DNA of 64,000 nucleotides from Ochromonas danica. Taxonomy: Eukaryota > Sar > Chrysophyceae > Chromulinales > Chromulinaceae. Below are positions 53,920-64,000 of this stretch, piece after piece (within the stretch, counting starts at the first letter, position 1; every line of letters starts with the position of its first letter). The notes under the pieces are model-generated. The model saw nothing but the letters and a program-made list of their open reading frames with translations. It ran no database searches and was not told where the DNA came from. The stretch is taken from NCBI GenBank assembly GCA_015146655.1, contig VKHL01000122.1:1-64000 (forward strand), given 5' to 3'. The position numbers and the translations under genes are program-made.

Positions 53920-56046
53920 ATGGAGAATAATGCAATTCAGAATGATGTCTTTCAAGCCTGGATCAAACAACAATATTCTAAGGTGGTAAGAAGCAAGAAT
54001 GGAGGGAAAGCTAGTCAACCACAAGCAGTTATTGGTATGACAGAAAACAAACCACCACCACCACTTCGTTGTTCCATTTTCAACCTTCCTCTTCCTTTAT
54101 TCTTCCCTGTAATGGAAACTACATGTCATGATGATACTGGTGTGAGGTTCTCCAAGGAAGAGGAAGGTGAAGTCTCACAGGTTGTTGGTGTTTCTGATGG
54201 TAGTCGAGGTATGACATGTCGAACTTGTCAACTTATATTCTCTTCACGTGATGAACAATCACTTCATTTTAAGACACGTTTCCATCATTTTAATCTTATG
54301 CGTAAGTTGAAAGGAGATGACGTGTTAACAATAGAACAGTATGAGGCAATGGATAAGAAGGAACGAGAAGAGAATGATGATGCTAAGGACTCTTCTGATA
54401 GTGGAGAAGAAGGTCCTGATAGTGAAAGTGAGTTATCAGATACACAAGAACAGCAAGAAATGGAAGGAAATGATGATACCTCTACTTCAGAACAAGTCAG
54501 ACTTGTGCGAGATCCTCTTATGGGGAGCATTTCAAAGCTATACCTACCTAAGTTAGGACCACAATTCCTCTTCCAACCTAACCATCTCAATGGATATGTT
54601 ATGTCTTGTAGTAGTGCAGTTTTCTCTCAAGATAGTTCTTTAGCAGATAGTCGACGATGGTGGATGGATAGTTCTGCAGGTGATCTTTGGAAGTCTGCTT
54701 CTCAGCGATTTAATACTTTACAACAACAACCTATCATCGCTGTTATTATTCTAAGGTCTGGTCGTTTTGCTGGTGCTATCTTTGAAGGAGATAATGTTGT
54801 AACACATAAAGTGCTTAGAAGGTATACAGTGAGAGCTAAAGCTGGTGGAGGTCAATCATCTTATGATAACAAGGGCATGAAAGCTCGCTCCATGGGAGCT
54901 CAATTGCGTAGATATGGTGAGAAAGCATTGACTGAGGATGTTCAGGCGATTCTTACCAAATGGAACGCTACATTGAAGAGTGCTTCTCTCATTCTCATTG
55001 CCACCACCAAGACTATGAGACCCATTCTCTTTGAAGACACCACTGGACCTTCTTCTGATACTACCTTGTTGAAGAAGAATGATGCTAGAATCGTTAATGT
55101 TCCATTCGCAGTCGACAAACCAACATTAGAGAGTGCAAAGACAGTTCATTCTATCGTCACTTCTGTTCGTCTTAGTGTAGCAACTTCTGAGGTTAAATCT
55201 GTGGATTTGATAGAAGAAGATGAGGAAATTGTGGTAGATATAGTGGGAGAATTGGATGAAAGGGATGATAAGCTAGTGAAATCGTCTAAAAAAGGAGTGG
55301 AAGATAAAGAAAAAGAGGATGGTTCATTGAGCTACCAGCTCAGTCCTGCAGCTCAACGCATTATCTCAGCTTGTGAGGCTCTCTCCGATGAAGAGATTGT
55401 TAAGATTATTGAGGAGGAGGCTAGTTTGTATTCTCAAGATATCCATAATCTGTCTTGGTCAGATGTTATTAGTAGTCCTCAGAATCTGGAAGACCTGCTC
55501 ACAGCACTGCATATCGCTGCTCGTAGAGGTTTACAAGAGACAGTCGACGTGCTGTTGCAACAAGGCGCTAATCCTGAAAGAGAGGACGTGAGAGGTCGTA
55601 CTCCATATGTGCTTTGTGCGAGTAAAGCTGAAAGGGCAGTTTTTCGGAAAGCTCGTGCTAGTTTGGGTGAAGATGCTTGGAACTGGACTAAAGCCGGTGT
55701 TGACGAGGCACTCTCAGAAGACAAGTTGAAAGCACAAAAGGCGAAAGAGAAAGAGAAGAAAAAGCGTGCTGCTCAACGTAAGAAAGAACAAAAGGTACGT
55801 GATGAAGAGGCCTTGGAGGATGCTTTGCAACTCAAACTAGCTGAAGAAGTAGCACGAGAGCTTGATCAACGAGAAGAAGAGGAACGAATGCGCAACCTTG
55901 CTGGCTATTGTGTCACTTGTGGTGAATCTCTCTATCGAAAAAACTTTTTCGATGTGTTGGATTTTCGTTGTTGTAGCACAGCATGTGTAGCAAAGTTACG
56001 TCGTCAATTAGCTGCTGATGCTGCATTGCAACGATTAAACAAGTAA
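53920..56046 (+). CDS. ANKZF1: Vms1/ANKZF1 peptidyl-tRNA hydrolase
   Basis: Single exon, 708 residues. Seen: a C2H2-type finger CRTCQLIFSSRDEQSLHFKT with later HH (about 97-125), an acidic linker, the VLRF1 release-factor-like domain (about 265-370) with RAKAGGGQSSYDN carrying the catalytic Gln at residue 312, a weak ankyrin pair (LHIAARRGLQETVDVLLQQG), a Lys/Glu helix in the place of the VCP-interacting motif, and a C-terminal Cys cluster CVTCGES...CCSTAC. Known: Vms1 frees stalled nascent chains from tRNA in ribosome-associated quality control and works with Cdc48/p97. The domain order matches the family in full. Confidence 0.93.
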   Translation: MENNAIQNDVFQAWIKQQYSKVVRSKNGGKASQPQAVIGMTENKPPPPLRCSIFNLPLPLFFPVMETTCHDDTGVRFSKEEEGEVSQVVGVSDGSRGMTCRTCQLIFSSRDEQSLHFKTRFHHFNLMRKLKGDDVLTIEQYEAMDKKEREENDDAKDSSDSGEEGPDSESELSDTQEQQEMEGNDDTSTSEQVRLVRDPLMGSISKLYLPKLGPQFLFQPNHLNGYVMSCSSAVFSQDSSLADSRRWWMDSSAGDLWKSASQRFNTLQQQPIIAVIILRSGRFAGAIFEGDNVVTHKVLRRYTVRAKAGGGQSSYDNKGMKARSMGAQLRRYGEKALTEDVQAILTKWNATLKSASLILIATTKTMRPILFEDTTGPSSDTTLLKKNDARIVNVPFAVDKPTLESAKTVHSIVTSVRLSVATSEVKSVDLIEEDEEIVVDIVGELDERDDKLVKSSKKGVEDKEKEDGSLSYQLSPAAQRIISACEALSDEEIVKIIEEEASLYSQDIHNLSWSDVISSPQNLEDLLTALHIAARRGLQETVDVLLQQGANPEREDVRGRTPYVLCASKAERAVFRKARASLGEDAWNWTKAGVDEALSEDKLKAQKAKEKEKKKRAAQRKKEQKVRDEEALEDALQLKLAEEVARELDQREEEERMRNLAGYCVTCGESLYRKNFFDVLDFRCCSTACVAKLRRQLAADAALQRLNK

Positions 56047-56519
56047 ATCATCAATTATTGAAAATGGTAGAATATAGATTGATGTAAACATCCGCTTTGT
56101 CGCTATTCTTTCTTCAAGACTTAACGCTTTGCTTCAACGCCAACAACAAGATGTTTGCACAGCTGCTCGGTGGTGTGTGAGTGTGTGACGGATGGGCCGC
56201 GCTCTGTGCAAGTGCAGGACAGCAACACCACACAAAACTTCATCTGGCACGAGGTCCGTTCACTCACGTGTTCAAAGCCCAAAATCTGACTTTGGTAGCT
56301 GTAAAGAGTGACTTTCCCAACCTGACCTATCCAACGAATAGAAGCGGACCCAGCGTGTCGTCTTGGCTGGTGGTTGATTGACAACGATTTCCTTCTTTCT
56401 CAGGGTGAGTCGCCATATTATTGGTGTTGTCATTAATTTTATCAGGAGTATCTCCAAGTTGAACTCTATTAGAGGTTTCTTTGCTAAATTCATCTAAGAA
56501 AAATCACTGGAGAGAAAAG
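56047..56519. other. Intergenic, no gene seen
   Basis: Overlapping short frames on both strands at 56,121-56,493, none with motifs. Confidence 0.4.
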
Positions 56520-57939
56520 ATGAAAGCCTTCCGAGTTGTTGGACTTCGTTGTGCAAATCGAGCCTGGAATACTGTGAGCACCCCTGCTTTCAGTACTGCT
56601 TCAAAGATGTACTCTGCTGCTTCTTTGGCAGTTCCAGCTGCTCAAGCTGGTGAGAGCGGTAATGGCCAGGTTAGTAAAAATTCATTTTGTGTTTGGTGGT
56701 ATGGCTCCATACATCTTGAACTTCTTCCTGACATATTTGGTGTGGCTTATTAAAATCTATAAATTATTATACTGATATTTTAATTCTTTTCTTTATGGAA
56801 TTCAATAGAATGGAAATGGTTTCTGGCGTACTGCTCTCGCTGCAATGGGTGTCATGGCCATGGCTGGAGGAGTGGCTGCTTGTGATGCTGACAATGACCG
56901 TGAAAGTGAGTAGAAAATTCTGTTCGATTTTTGCTCTCTTCGTCATAGTCCTGTCGTGTTAATTCACTCAGGATCGGCCACTGGTATCAAGCTTTTCACC
57001 GGTAATGCCAACAAGCCCCTTGCGCAGGACATTGCCAACCATTTGGGTATGGGTTTGGGCAAGATCACTGTGAGTCACTTTGCTGATGGTGAAGTCAACG
57101 TAGTTGTCAACGAAAACGTTCGTGGCAAGGATGTGTACATTGTTCAGCCTACTTCTCCCCCTGTGAATGAGAGCTTGATGGAGCTTTTGTTGATGATCTC
57201 CACCATGCGCAGAGCTTCTGCCCGGAAGATCACTGCGATTATCCCTTACTATGGATATGCTCGTCAAGACCGCAAGATGCAAGCTCGTGTGCCAATTTCT
57301 GCTGCCGACGTTGCTCGTCTCCTCGAGGCAATGGGTGTCGACCGTGTTGTGGCCGTTGATCTTCATTGTGGCCAAATTCAGGGCTTCTTTGGTCCTCGTG
57401 TGCCTGTGGACAACCTTGATGGTGGTACTGTGGGTGTAAGTTATTTCGGAGACATGGACTTGGTTAATCCAGTCATCGTCTCTCCTGATGCTGGTGGTGT
57501 GTATCGCGCCAAGCAATTCCGTGAAGCTCTCTCTAAGAAGCACGAAGTGGATTGCTCTTTGGCTATGATTGTCAAGCAGCGTGCAAAGGCCAATGAAATC
57601 GACAAGATGGACCTTGTTGGTTCTGTCGATGGATGTGATGCTATCATTGTTGATGACATGGTGGACACTGCTGGCACTCTTTGCAAGGCTGCTGAGATGT
57701 TGAAAGAAAGTGGTGCTCGCCGTGTCTTTGCCTTTGCTTCTCATGGAGTCTTCTCCGGTCCTGCCGCTCAACGCATTGCCAACTCTGTCCTCACTGAGTT
57801 GGTTGTGTTGGATACCATTCCACTCAGTGATGCTGCTCAAGCCACTGGCAAGATTACTCAACTCTCTGTTGGTCCTCTTCTTGCCCAGGCAATTTACAAC
57901 ATCCACAACCGCAAGTCCATTTCTGCTCTCTTCAAATAA
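56520..57939 (+). CDS. PRPS: Ribose-phosphate pyrophosphokinase with organelle presequence
   Basis: Exons 56,520-56,669, 56,809-56,905 and 56,972-57,939 give 404 residues. The first 50 residues are basic and Ser/Ala-rich (MKAFRVVGLRCANRAWNT), like a mitochondrial presequence, and exon 2 encodes a hydrophobic helix (TALAAMGVMAMAGGVAAC, about 57-74). The enzyme follows: SHFADGEVNV, YYGYARQDRK (ATP loop), DLHCGQIQGFF (metal site), and AIIVDDMVDTAGT (PRPP loop). Known: makes PRPP from ribose 5-phosphate and ATP for nucleotide, His and Trp synthesis (EC 2.7.6.1). Codon use is strongly biased, implying high expression. Mitochondrial import is inferred; a plastid or inner-membrane-anchored form is possible. 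Confidence 0.92.
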
Positions 57940-58246
57940 AGTTTTATCCCTTTTGCTCCAGTTAGGTCTTAGATAGTTTACAACTTCCCTTCGCTTTGAC
58001 AACTTATTGTGAAAGTGTCATGCAAACCATGAGAAGTCTAGTCTGTCTTCTTGATGGTTAATACGCTAACTTGAAAATAAGAATATGGTCTCTGTGCTAA
58101 TTACTGCGCTTCTCTTGCACTCACCCAGAAGTTTATCTATCCAGCGCAAAATAGCAATTTTGGAATGGAATTGCCAGCAGTTTTGATTGGATGACTTCCA
58201 GTTGACTCTCTTCAAAACAAACCTAGTCAAGTCAAACTAGTTCAAG
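57940..58246. other. Intergenic, no gene seen
   Basis: About 300 bp between two genes on the same strand. No motif beyond AT-rich sequence. Confidence 0.35.
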
Positions 58247-58784
58247 ATGGGAAAGCATAAGAGAAAAGATGATAAAGGAAGCTCGAAGAAGGATAAAAAG
58301 CATCATAAAGAACAGAAGAAATCATCTTCCAATAAGAAGAAAGAAAATCGTAATCCACGTGAAGGCAATAGTCTCATCGAAGTTGTTGCTGAAGCTGTAG
58401 CTAATTATCCTCAATTACTTGATCTTCTCCCACCTATTATAGCTTCCTTAGATCGTGGAGGAATTGAATCATTTGATACTATTGAAGACAAAGGAATGAA
58501 AGAGATATTAACGATGATAATGAAGAAGTTACAACTAGTTGACTATATTGAGAAGAAAGGATGGCAGAGAGCATCAGCAATGATTAAAATACATAAAGTA
58601 ATTGCCAATGATTTTCTAAGTCAGAATCCTACTCGATTAGTGAATACTACACATCAAACATTAGCACCTGCTGTCATGTTTGCAATCATTTTATTCTTTC
58701 CAGATTTCATCTTAGAACTACCCAGTCTAGTCACTAGAGTAAGCATCTTCAATCTGTCATTCAATCTATCTATCTATCTATCTG

Positions 58785-58839
<55 letters not shown>

Positions 58840-59946
58840 AACAAACATGGTTGTCTTGGTATTTAGGTGTTAGATGGAAAGCGTATAGAAGTGAATAATC
58901 CCACCCAACAAGCCTCATTCAGACAAGGTCTAGAAGTGTTACTGTGTACACTAGGTGCTACACCTTATAAAGAAGGTTATAAAAGACAAGGAAGTGGACA
59001 TCATGCTCGTCTAGCTTATAAAGTGTTGAGGAAATATCAGAAATGTGGTCAACGTGATATTACCTTTCTATCAGATGATGAATCCTCTTCCTCTGTCAGT
59101 GAAACAGAGAGTGATTCATCTGACTATTCAGATGATCGAAAAGAGAAGGAAGTTGAAGAGAACGTGAAGGAAGTAGAACAGCAAGAAGGTTCAAAAGAAG
59201 TGATTAATCTGAAGTCTGGTGTTATTGTAGCTTCTTCTTCACGTTGTATTGGTCCAGAAAGACCACCATCGAATTGGGAGGCTAATTATGATATACCAGA
59301 AGAAGAACAAGACAGTGAAGAAGAGGATGTTGGACCTAGACCATGTCTTGAACCTTTTGCTCTAGCACGGCCGCCTACTCTATTAGGTCAATTAGGTGTG
59401 GAATTATACGATGAAGGACAACAACAACAATCAAGTGGTAGTGGAGGTGATGAGAAAGAGAAGAAACTCCAACGAGAGGAATGGATTGTTGATCCTGGTG
59501 ATTCTAAAGCTCTTCGTGCTCTTGGTGGAGGAGAGGCAGGATTATTCCAAGGTCCTCGTAAATTCCAATCTGGTAAAGAAGCCAAGAAGAAAGCTGAAGC
59601 TTTGGCTATACAAAGAGAATATCTTCGAAAAGTGGCAGAACAACGAAAACAGGATAGTAATGATAATAACGAGGTTGCAGCAGAGGGATCTACTGGTGCT
59701 GCTGATAATGATGTAGTAGTTGAACGAGCACCTTCTCTACTAGAAGAGCATATGCAGAAGAGAGCAAGATTGAATGAAGAACAAGGCAAGAAGACTCAAT
59801 CGAAAGAGCGCAGACCTTTTGATCGAGAATTAGATGTACTTAGTCGTAAGAAGTTGACACAATCTGATTTGATGAGATTGGTAGAAAACTCCAAAGAATT
59901 AGAGGCCAAGTTTGACAAGGCCAATGTACAGCGTAACTTCCTCTGA
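58247..59946 (+). CDS. GPALPP/DUF3752-like nuclear protein
   Basis: Exons 58,247-58,738 and 58,867-59,946 give 523 residues; the intron carries a TTG microsatellite at about 58,784-58,838. Seen: a basic Lys-rich start, a PUB/PUG-like helical region at about 40-250 (LEVLLCTLGATPYKEGYK), an acidic Ser-rich linker, then the DUF3752 pattern: IGPERPPSNWE, REEWIVDPGDSKALRALGG, RRPFDRELDVLSRKKL and the end SKELEAKFDKANVQRNFL. Known: GPALPP proteins end in this motif and are thought to be nuclear and linked to RNA processing. The added N-terminal domain, as in ubiquitin-handling p97 cofactors, is inferred. Confidence 0.72.
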
Positions 59947-60064
59947 TTCCCTTCTTATCATTTACAACTACTTTTGTTTGTATCTATATATATTGTTTCC
60001 AGTTGATCCACAGCTTCTTTCCTCTTCTCTTTGTCACTAATCATGGAATGATCATCTGCCAAGT

Positions 60065-60621
60065 CTACAAGGTTCTATTGGTTGGGTTCACTACAGTTTT
60101 GTTCATATGAAAACATGGCATTCCTCTGGTAACTTCTGGCGGAAGACTTTCGCAGCCTCTGTAGAATCTAACACAACAGTATACACATGACAATCAACAC
60201 AGAGAGAGAAGATGGTGTTAAGTGATTGATACGAAAACTTCATGGATATCAACTACTCCAGTATAACATACAACACTTACTAGAGAAGTTGTTGTTAAAT
60301 AGATAAATGCCTGATAGACGGGGAAGGTCAGAGAGTTCTTGGGGAATCTCTCCCTCTAGTCTGTTCTCAAAGAGATACAGTCCTTGTAGCTTCTTTAACT
60401 TGAGTAAGGCAGGGGGTAGTGTCCCTAATGAGACATGTCATCATATTCATTCCATGGAAAGTGTTGACGGTCAGTCTGTCTGATAGTCAGGTACAATTGA
60501 CTTCTTCACTCACCTTCAATATCATTTCTGCGGAAGTCGATCTCAATCAATTCTTCTAAATCTCCTATTGCCTCTGGTATCTTCCCTAATATACAATACC
60601 CCCCATACACATACACATACC

Positions 60622-60657
<36 letters not shown>

Positions 60658-61234
60658 GGATAAGTCAATGATCATAAACAGAAGGAGTGTAGTTTAGTAA
60701 TCTAGTGCCAACCGTCTGACTGACTGTCTGACTGACTGACTCACCAGCAAGACGGTTCTCAGGTAAGATAATCTTATTCACTCGATGAGTCAGAGGGTCT
60801 AACTTAACACCATGCCATCGATCAATAGGCTCTTCACTACACCATCTTATCTTATTATACCAGTTATTTCCTTCTAGACTATGGAATAAGGTAATAAGAG
60901 CTATACGTTCTTTTTCATGAATACCTCGTATTACTTGATGATTAATTGACATTTCTTCTTTAATATAAAGATAAAGTTTCCATCCTCCTATAACAAGTAT
61001 AATGATACCAAAGACAGCTAGGAAGGAATAGACAATAAAAGTACGAATATCAATATTCATAGTAGTAGCATGTTGTTGTAGATGATCGACTAATTCTTGT
61101 GGTTTCCAGATTAATAATAAAATAATAATTAAAACAGTTGACCAAGGTAGAATATATAATAGTTGAAAGAGAGCTATTTCTGTTGGTGTGGAAGGAAGAG
61201 ATTTCATAGTGGTAGTAGTAGTAGGAGTAGTCAT
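60065..61234 (-). CDS. Membrane-anchored plant-type LRR protein
   Basis: Exons 61,234-60,745, 60,585-60,514, 60,424-60,281 and 60,168-60,065 give 269 residues, all joins in frame. Seen: two membrane helices (about 20-43 and 65-90), then IALITLFHSLEGNNWYNKIRW, the N-terminal cap of plant-type LRRs (usually ALLALY...GxxW), and repeats LPENRLAGKIPEAIGDLEEL, RRNDIEGTLPPALLKLKKL, YLFENRLEGEIPQELSDL, YLFNNNF. Each repeat nearly equals one exon with phase-1 introns. There is no kinase domain. Known: such LRRs bind ligands or partners. The role is unknown; it could be a receptor-like or adhesion protein. Confidence 0.75.
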
Positions 61235-61453
61235 TCTTATTGACTTTTACTCATTGATAGTGAGACTCTTCCATAGTCTGTGAAAAACGCGATCCTATAA
61301 ACCATCAATCAACCAAAAGAAAAACGCGTTAACTTAATATGGATACCTCCCACCCCCACACCCACCCGCGTGGCGAACGAACATTGCTTGAGAAGAAGTG
61401 ATAGACAGTCTAGTCTAGGGTAGAAAGAGCAGGCAGATTACTACTAGCCTACC

Positions 61454-62622
61454 ATGTCCAACGAAGGTAAGATTGATCATTGATTATGATGCCTTGTATA
61501 GATACTGAAATAGATCATATTACCCTTTTTTTTCCTCTTTGCATTGCATTATTTGTTGCTGTTGTTGTTGTTGTTGTTGTTAGTTGATTATGTCGAAGAA
61601 GAAGAAGTCATTTATGAAGAACTTCCACAACCTCATATTATTGATACGGGTGACTCTGTCAAAGTGAAACAAGTTCTAGATGATACTGTTATTGAAGCAA
61701 TTACTAGCAAGGCAGGATATGAAGCAAATTATTCCTGGGATAACTTCAAACTATTCTTAATGTTCTTAGCTTGTGTCTTTGCTCTTGTAGCACAATTCTA
61801 TCCTATGCCATTCCCTGCAAGTCGTCCATTATTAGCAGTTTGTTGTGCTTTTTATTTCATTATATCAGGTGTCTTGCAATTGATTGTGAGTTTTGTGGAT
61901 AAAGATACTATTCTATTCACTAAAGCGAAGAAGGTAAGGGCAGCAAGCAAGTGCTTTGTTTTGGTTAGGTTAGGTTAACTCTGGTTAGGTTAGGGTAAAT
62001 GGTATGGAGTGGGTAGTGTTAGATGTTAGTTATGGTGGTGTGGTATTGTCACAGTGTGTCATAGTCTATGCCATAGTCTACAGTCAGTCAGTCGGTCTTG
62101 CATAGTCTGGTGAATAAGTCATATCTTATGTTATCATGTCACACACACTGTCATACCTCACCTCATATTTCACACACTTCTCAACCCATGGCATACATAC
62201 CCTCTGATCTCAAACCTATGTATTACCATGTTATGTTGCACCCTATCTATGTGATGTTCTTTGAATATTTCTAAAATGGGAATTTTCTTTTGTTGCAGGA
62301 CTTCCCCCATGAGCTTCAAATTCGAACATCATTCCCTCGCTTCCAGGAGTATTTCACTCTCATTGTTCAGTTCAAGAAGGATTCCTCGCCCTGTACTACT
62401 GCCAAGATGTCAGTGCTTGCTCTGTTGCTTTAACCGTATAATAGTGATGTTAACGATGTCCAATGGCTATCACTGTGTGTGTGTTTTAGGTATGTTGGCA
62501 AGTACTTCACTTCCAAAGGAGAGTTCGAAGAAGAAGTCTTTGTTAGTGACGTGGTCAGCCATGTCGAAGCCTTTGTCAAACAACGTTATGAGGAAATTGA
62601 GTACAACCACAAAACGGACTAG
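61454..62622 (+). CDS. SPCS2: Signal peptidase complex subunit 2
   Basis: Exons 61,454-61,466, 61,584-61,933, 62,299-62,408 and 62,490-62,622 give 201 residues, the usual length. The first exon is only 13 bp. Seen: two membrane hairpin helices (about 65-108, FKLFLMFLACVFALVAQFYP and LLAVCCAFYFIISGVLQLIV), the PMPFP turn between them, FPRFQEYFTLIVQFKKD and YVGKYFTSKGEFEEEVF after. Known: SPCS2 contacts Sec61 and helps signal peptide cleavage in the ER. The third intron joins AT to G, keeping the frame. Intron 2 contains telomere-like GGTTAGGTTAGG words. Confidence 0.88.
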
Positions 62623-62664
62623 ATTAGTGAAGAGATGGATAGTAGGAGTAGAAGAGGTTAGAAG

Positions 62665-63798
62665 TTAAGAGACTTCATCTACAGTTGATAAATGTGTGGC
62701 TGCTAAATGTTGATCAGGGGTGGTGGTATTGGGTTGAGAGACTTCACGTGATAAAGGTCGTAGTCGTCTTGATCGAGAAGAAGGGCGAATGACGGGGGCA
62801 ACATCTACATCAATAGGTCTTTCATTGGCAGTCAGAGAAGCAGCTAGCAGAGTGTGCACACCATGATCGCTGACTGCTGTACCAAGTAAATGCAAGCCTC
62901 GCAATGTGTTATTAGTGGTCAACCCCTCTGCGAGTTTGATAGCAGCTTCATCATCTAGTAGATTCCATTGTAGACCTAAGAAGACGAGAGCTCGATTACG
63001 TGCTAATCCTCGTGCTAGTAGAGTAGCCCCTATCACTGTGATGTTGTTCTCCTGTAGATCCAGATACCTCAGCTTGGTGTTGGTTCTCAAACAACTACTC
63101 ACAGCTTCACAACCTATATCACTACATTGATTAGCATTGATAGACAAGGTCTCTAAAGTAGCATTCGAAGAGAGAGCTTGGAAGACTGCCTGACAGCCAT
63201 CTCTACCTAATCCACAGCTATTGACATTGACTTCTTTGAGACGAGGATGACAAGTTAACACCTCAGCTAAATACTTGCCACAGGTAGTATCCATAGGATT
63301 ATCCCTTAAATCCAGAAGATAGAGTGACTTATTGTTTTTCAATCCTTCACATAGTATAGCAAAGGCTTCAGGGAGAATAGCACAAGAACGAAGACAAACC
63401 TCTTGTAGACTATTAGGACCATTAGAGAAGAAAGTATTCAGAATAGTTGATCCTTCCAATGCAAGATAATTCTTATTGAAGACAAGTCGTTTCAAACGAC
63501 TAACTTTACTCAATACAGTCAAAGCAGCACAAAAGTCATTCAGTCCACTATTATCCATAATCCCTCGTCCTATTCCATCTAGACCACAGATACGATTGGA
63601 AGAGAGATCAATAGTAATGAGAGGTGCCATGCCTTCACAATTGTTTCCATTATAACGGATAGTATCTGCTAAGACAGTGAGCTCTAAGGGACCAAGATTA
63701 GAAGCATTGAAGTCCAAATAGTGTGTACCCTCAGGACCACTACTATTCTCTCGTAGTTTAGTAATTAGAGCTGGACTTAGATTGGATCCTTTATTCAT
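62665..63798 (-). CDS. RNI-type leucine-rich repeat protein
   Basis: Single exon, 377 residues, start at the ATG of MNKGSNLSP (a GTG upstream in frame is not used). Seen: at least eight repeats of the ribonuclease-inhibitor/NLRC3 kind, 27-29 residues long, for example LYLLDLRDNPMDTTCGKYLA, LKEVNVNSCGLGRDGCQAVF, LRYLDLQENNITVIGATLLA and LVFLGLQWNLLDDEAAIKLA. No nucleotide-binding or other domain is present and the last 55 residues are disordered. Known: RNI-LRRs are protein-binding scaffolds common in stramenopiles and cilia or signalling proteins. Exact role unknown. Confidence 0.8.
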   Translation of the reverse strand: MNKGSNLSPALITKLRENSSGPEGTHYLDFNASNLGPLELTVLADTIRYNGNNCEGMAPLITIDLSSNRICGLDGIGRGIMDNSGLNDFCAALTVLSKVSRLKRLVFNKNYLALEGSTILNTFFSNGPNSLQEVCLRSCAILPEAFAILCEGLKNNKSLYLLDLRDNPMDTTCGKYLAEVLTCHPRLKEVNVNSCGLGRDGCQAVFQALSSNATLETLSINANQCSDIGCEAVSSCLRTNTKLRYLDLQENNITVIGATLLARGLARNRALVFLGLQWNLLDDEAAIKLAEGLTTNNTLRGLHLLGTAVSDHGVHTLLAASLTANERPIDVDVAPVIRPSSRSRRLRPLSREVSQPNTTTPDQHLAATHLSTVDEVS

Positions 63799-64000
63799 GA
63801 TTTGGTAATTATTCCACACTATCTCATACTATCTGTCAATAATCAATCAAACATCATTGCTATGCCAATGGTGCACTTGAAACGGTTAGGATGGCCAGAT
63901 CTCTAGTTATCTAGATATCCAATTCTCCAGATAGCGAAGGAGTTTAGCTTTCTGGTCATTTCCACTCATCCTTCTTCACAGCAACAAACAGCAGATAGAA

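Noticed and set aside
56968-58002. 344-codon open frame antisense to the PRPP synthetase gene
   Set aside because: It mirrors a strongly codon-biased gene on the other strand, has no motifs and crosses that gene's exon border. Such antisense frames are expected.

Overview
The window is nuclear DNA of a photosynthetic eukaryote, most likely an ochrophyte (stramenopile) alga. Genes are dense, lie on both strands and have short GT-AG introns (about 50-150 bp). Three precursors begin with a signal peptide followed by a Phe-containing junction: CQAF-AF (ferredoxin at 22.7-23.8 kb), CHAF-Q (PsbQ-like protein at 51.0-51.8 kb) and VVAF-Q (patatin at 26.8-27.8 kb). That is the bipartite presequence used to reach a complex plastid inside the ER, as in diatoms and relatives. 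The PsbQ-like protein also has a twin-arginine lumen signal. I saw no tRNA, rRNA, CRISPR or virus-like element.

Region 1 (about 1-15.9 kb) is an accessory, rearranged block. It holds four copies of an AIG1/GIMAP-type GTPase gene: one intact single-domain gene (minus, 1.1-2.1 kb), one in-frame two-domain gene with a C-terminal membrane anchor (plus, 6.3-8.0 kb), and two broken copies (minus, 9.7-10.5 kb and 14.1-14.3 kb). All four share the same 5' flank cassette. The second and third face each other as a large inverted repeat with near-identical 0.58 kb inner arms and a 0.98 kb spacer. Around them lie gene scraps: a katanin-like AAA ATPase (two pieces in mirrored positions), a protein kinase end, a CHK/EcKL-like kinase, two copies of the first exon of the methyltransferase gene that sits intact at 16 kb, and a duplicated unknown exon. 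A hAT transposase remnant and a GC-rich foldback element flanked by TA close the block.

Region 2 (about 15.98-64 kb) is ordinary conserved gene space: a lysine-type methyltransferase, a helical unknown protein, a TTLL12-like ligase, a cyclic-nucleotide phosphodiesterase, a ferredoxin fused to a DnaJ-type zinc domain, a membrane-anchored GMC oxidoreductase, a patatin lipase, a PDZ-DENN protein, a P5A ATPase, RAD1, a TMEM184-like protein, a DHHC acyltransferase, adenosine deaminase beside adenosine kinase, UDP-glucuronate decarboxylase, a PsbQ-like protein, Vms1/ANKZF1, PRPP synthetase with an organelle presequence, a GPALPP-like protein, a membrane LRR protein, SPCS2 and an RNI-type LRR protein. 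Themes are ER quality control (P5A, SPCS2, Vms1), purine salvage (ADA, ADK, PRPP synthetase) and plastid function. A short motif, TTAACTTAAGAGA or its core, recurs in intergenic and promoter regions.

The most unusual part is the AIG1 palindrome with its captured gene fragments. I infer a fast-evolving GTPase locus, but no function can be proved from sequence alone.
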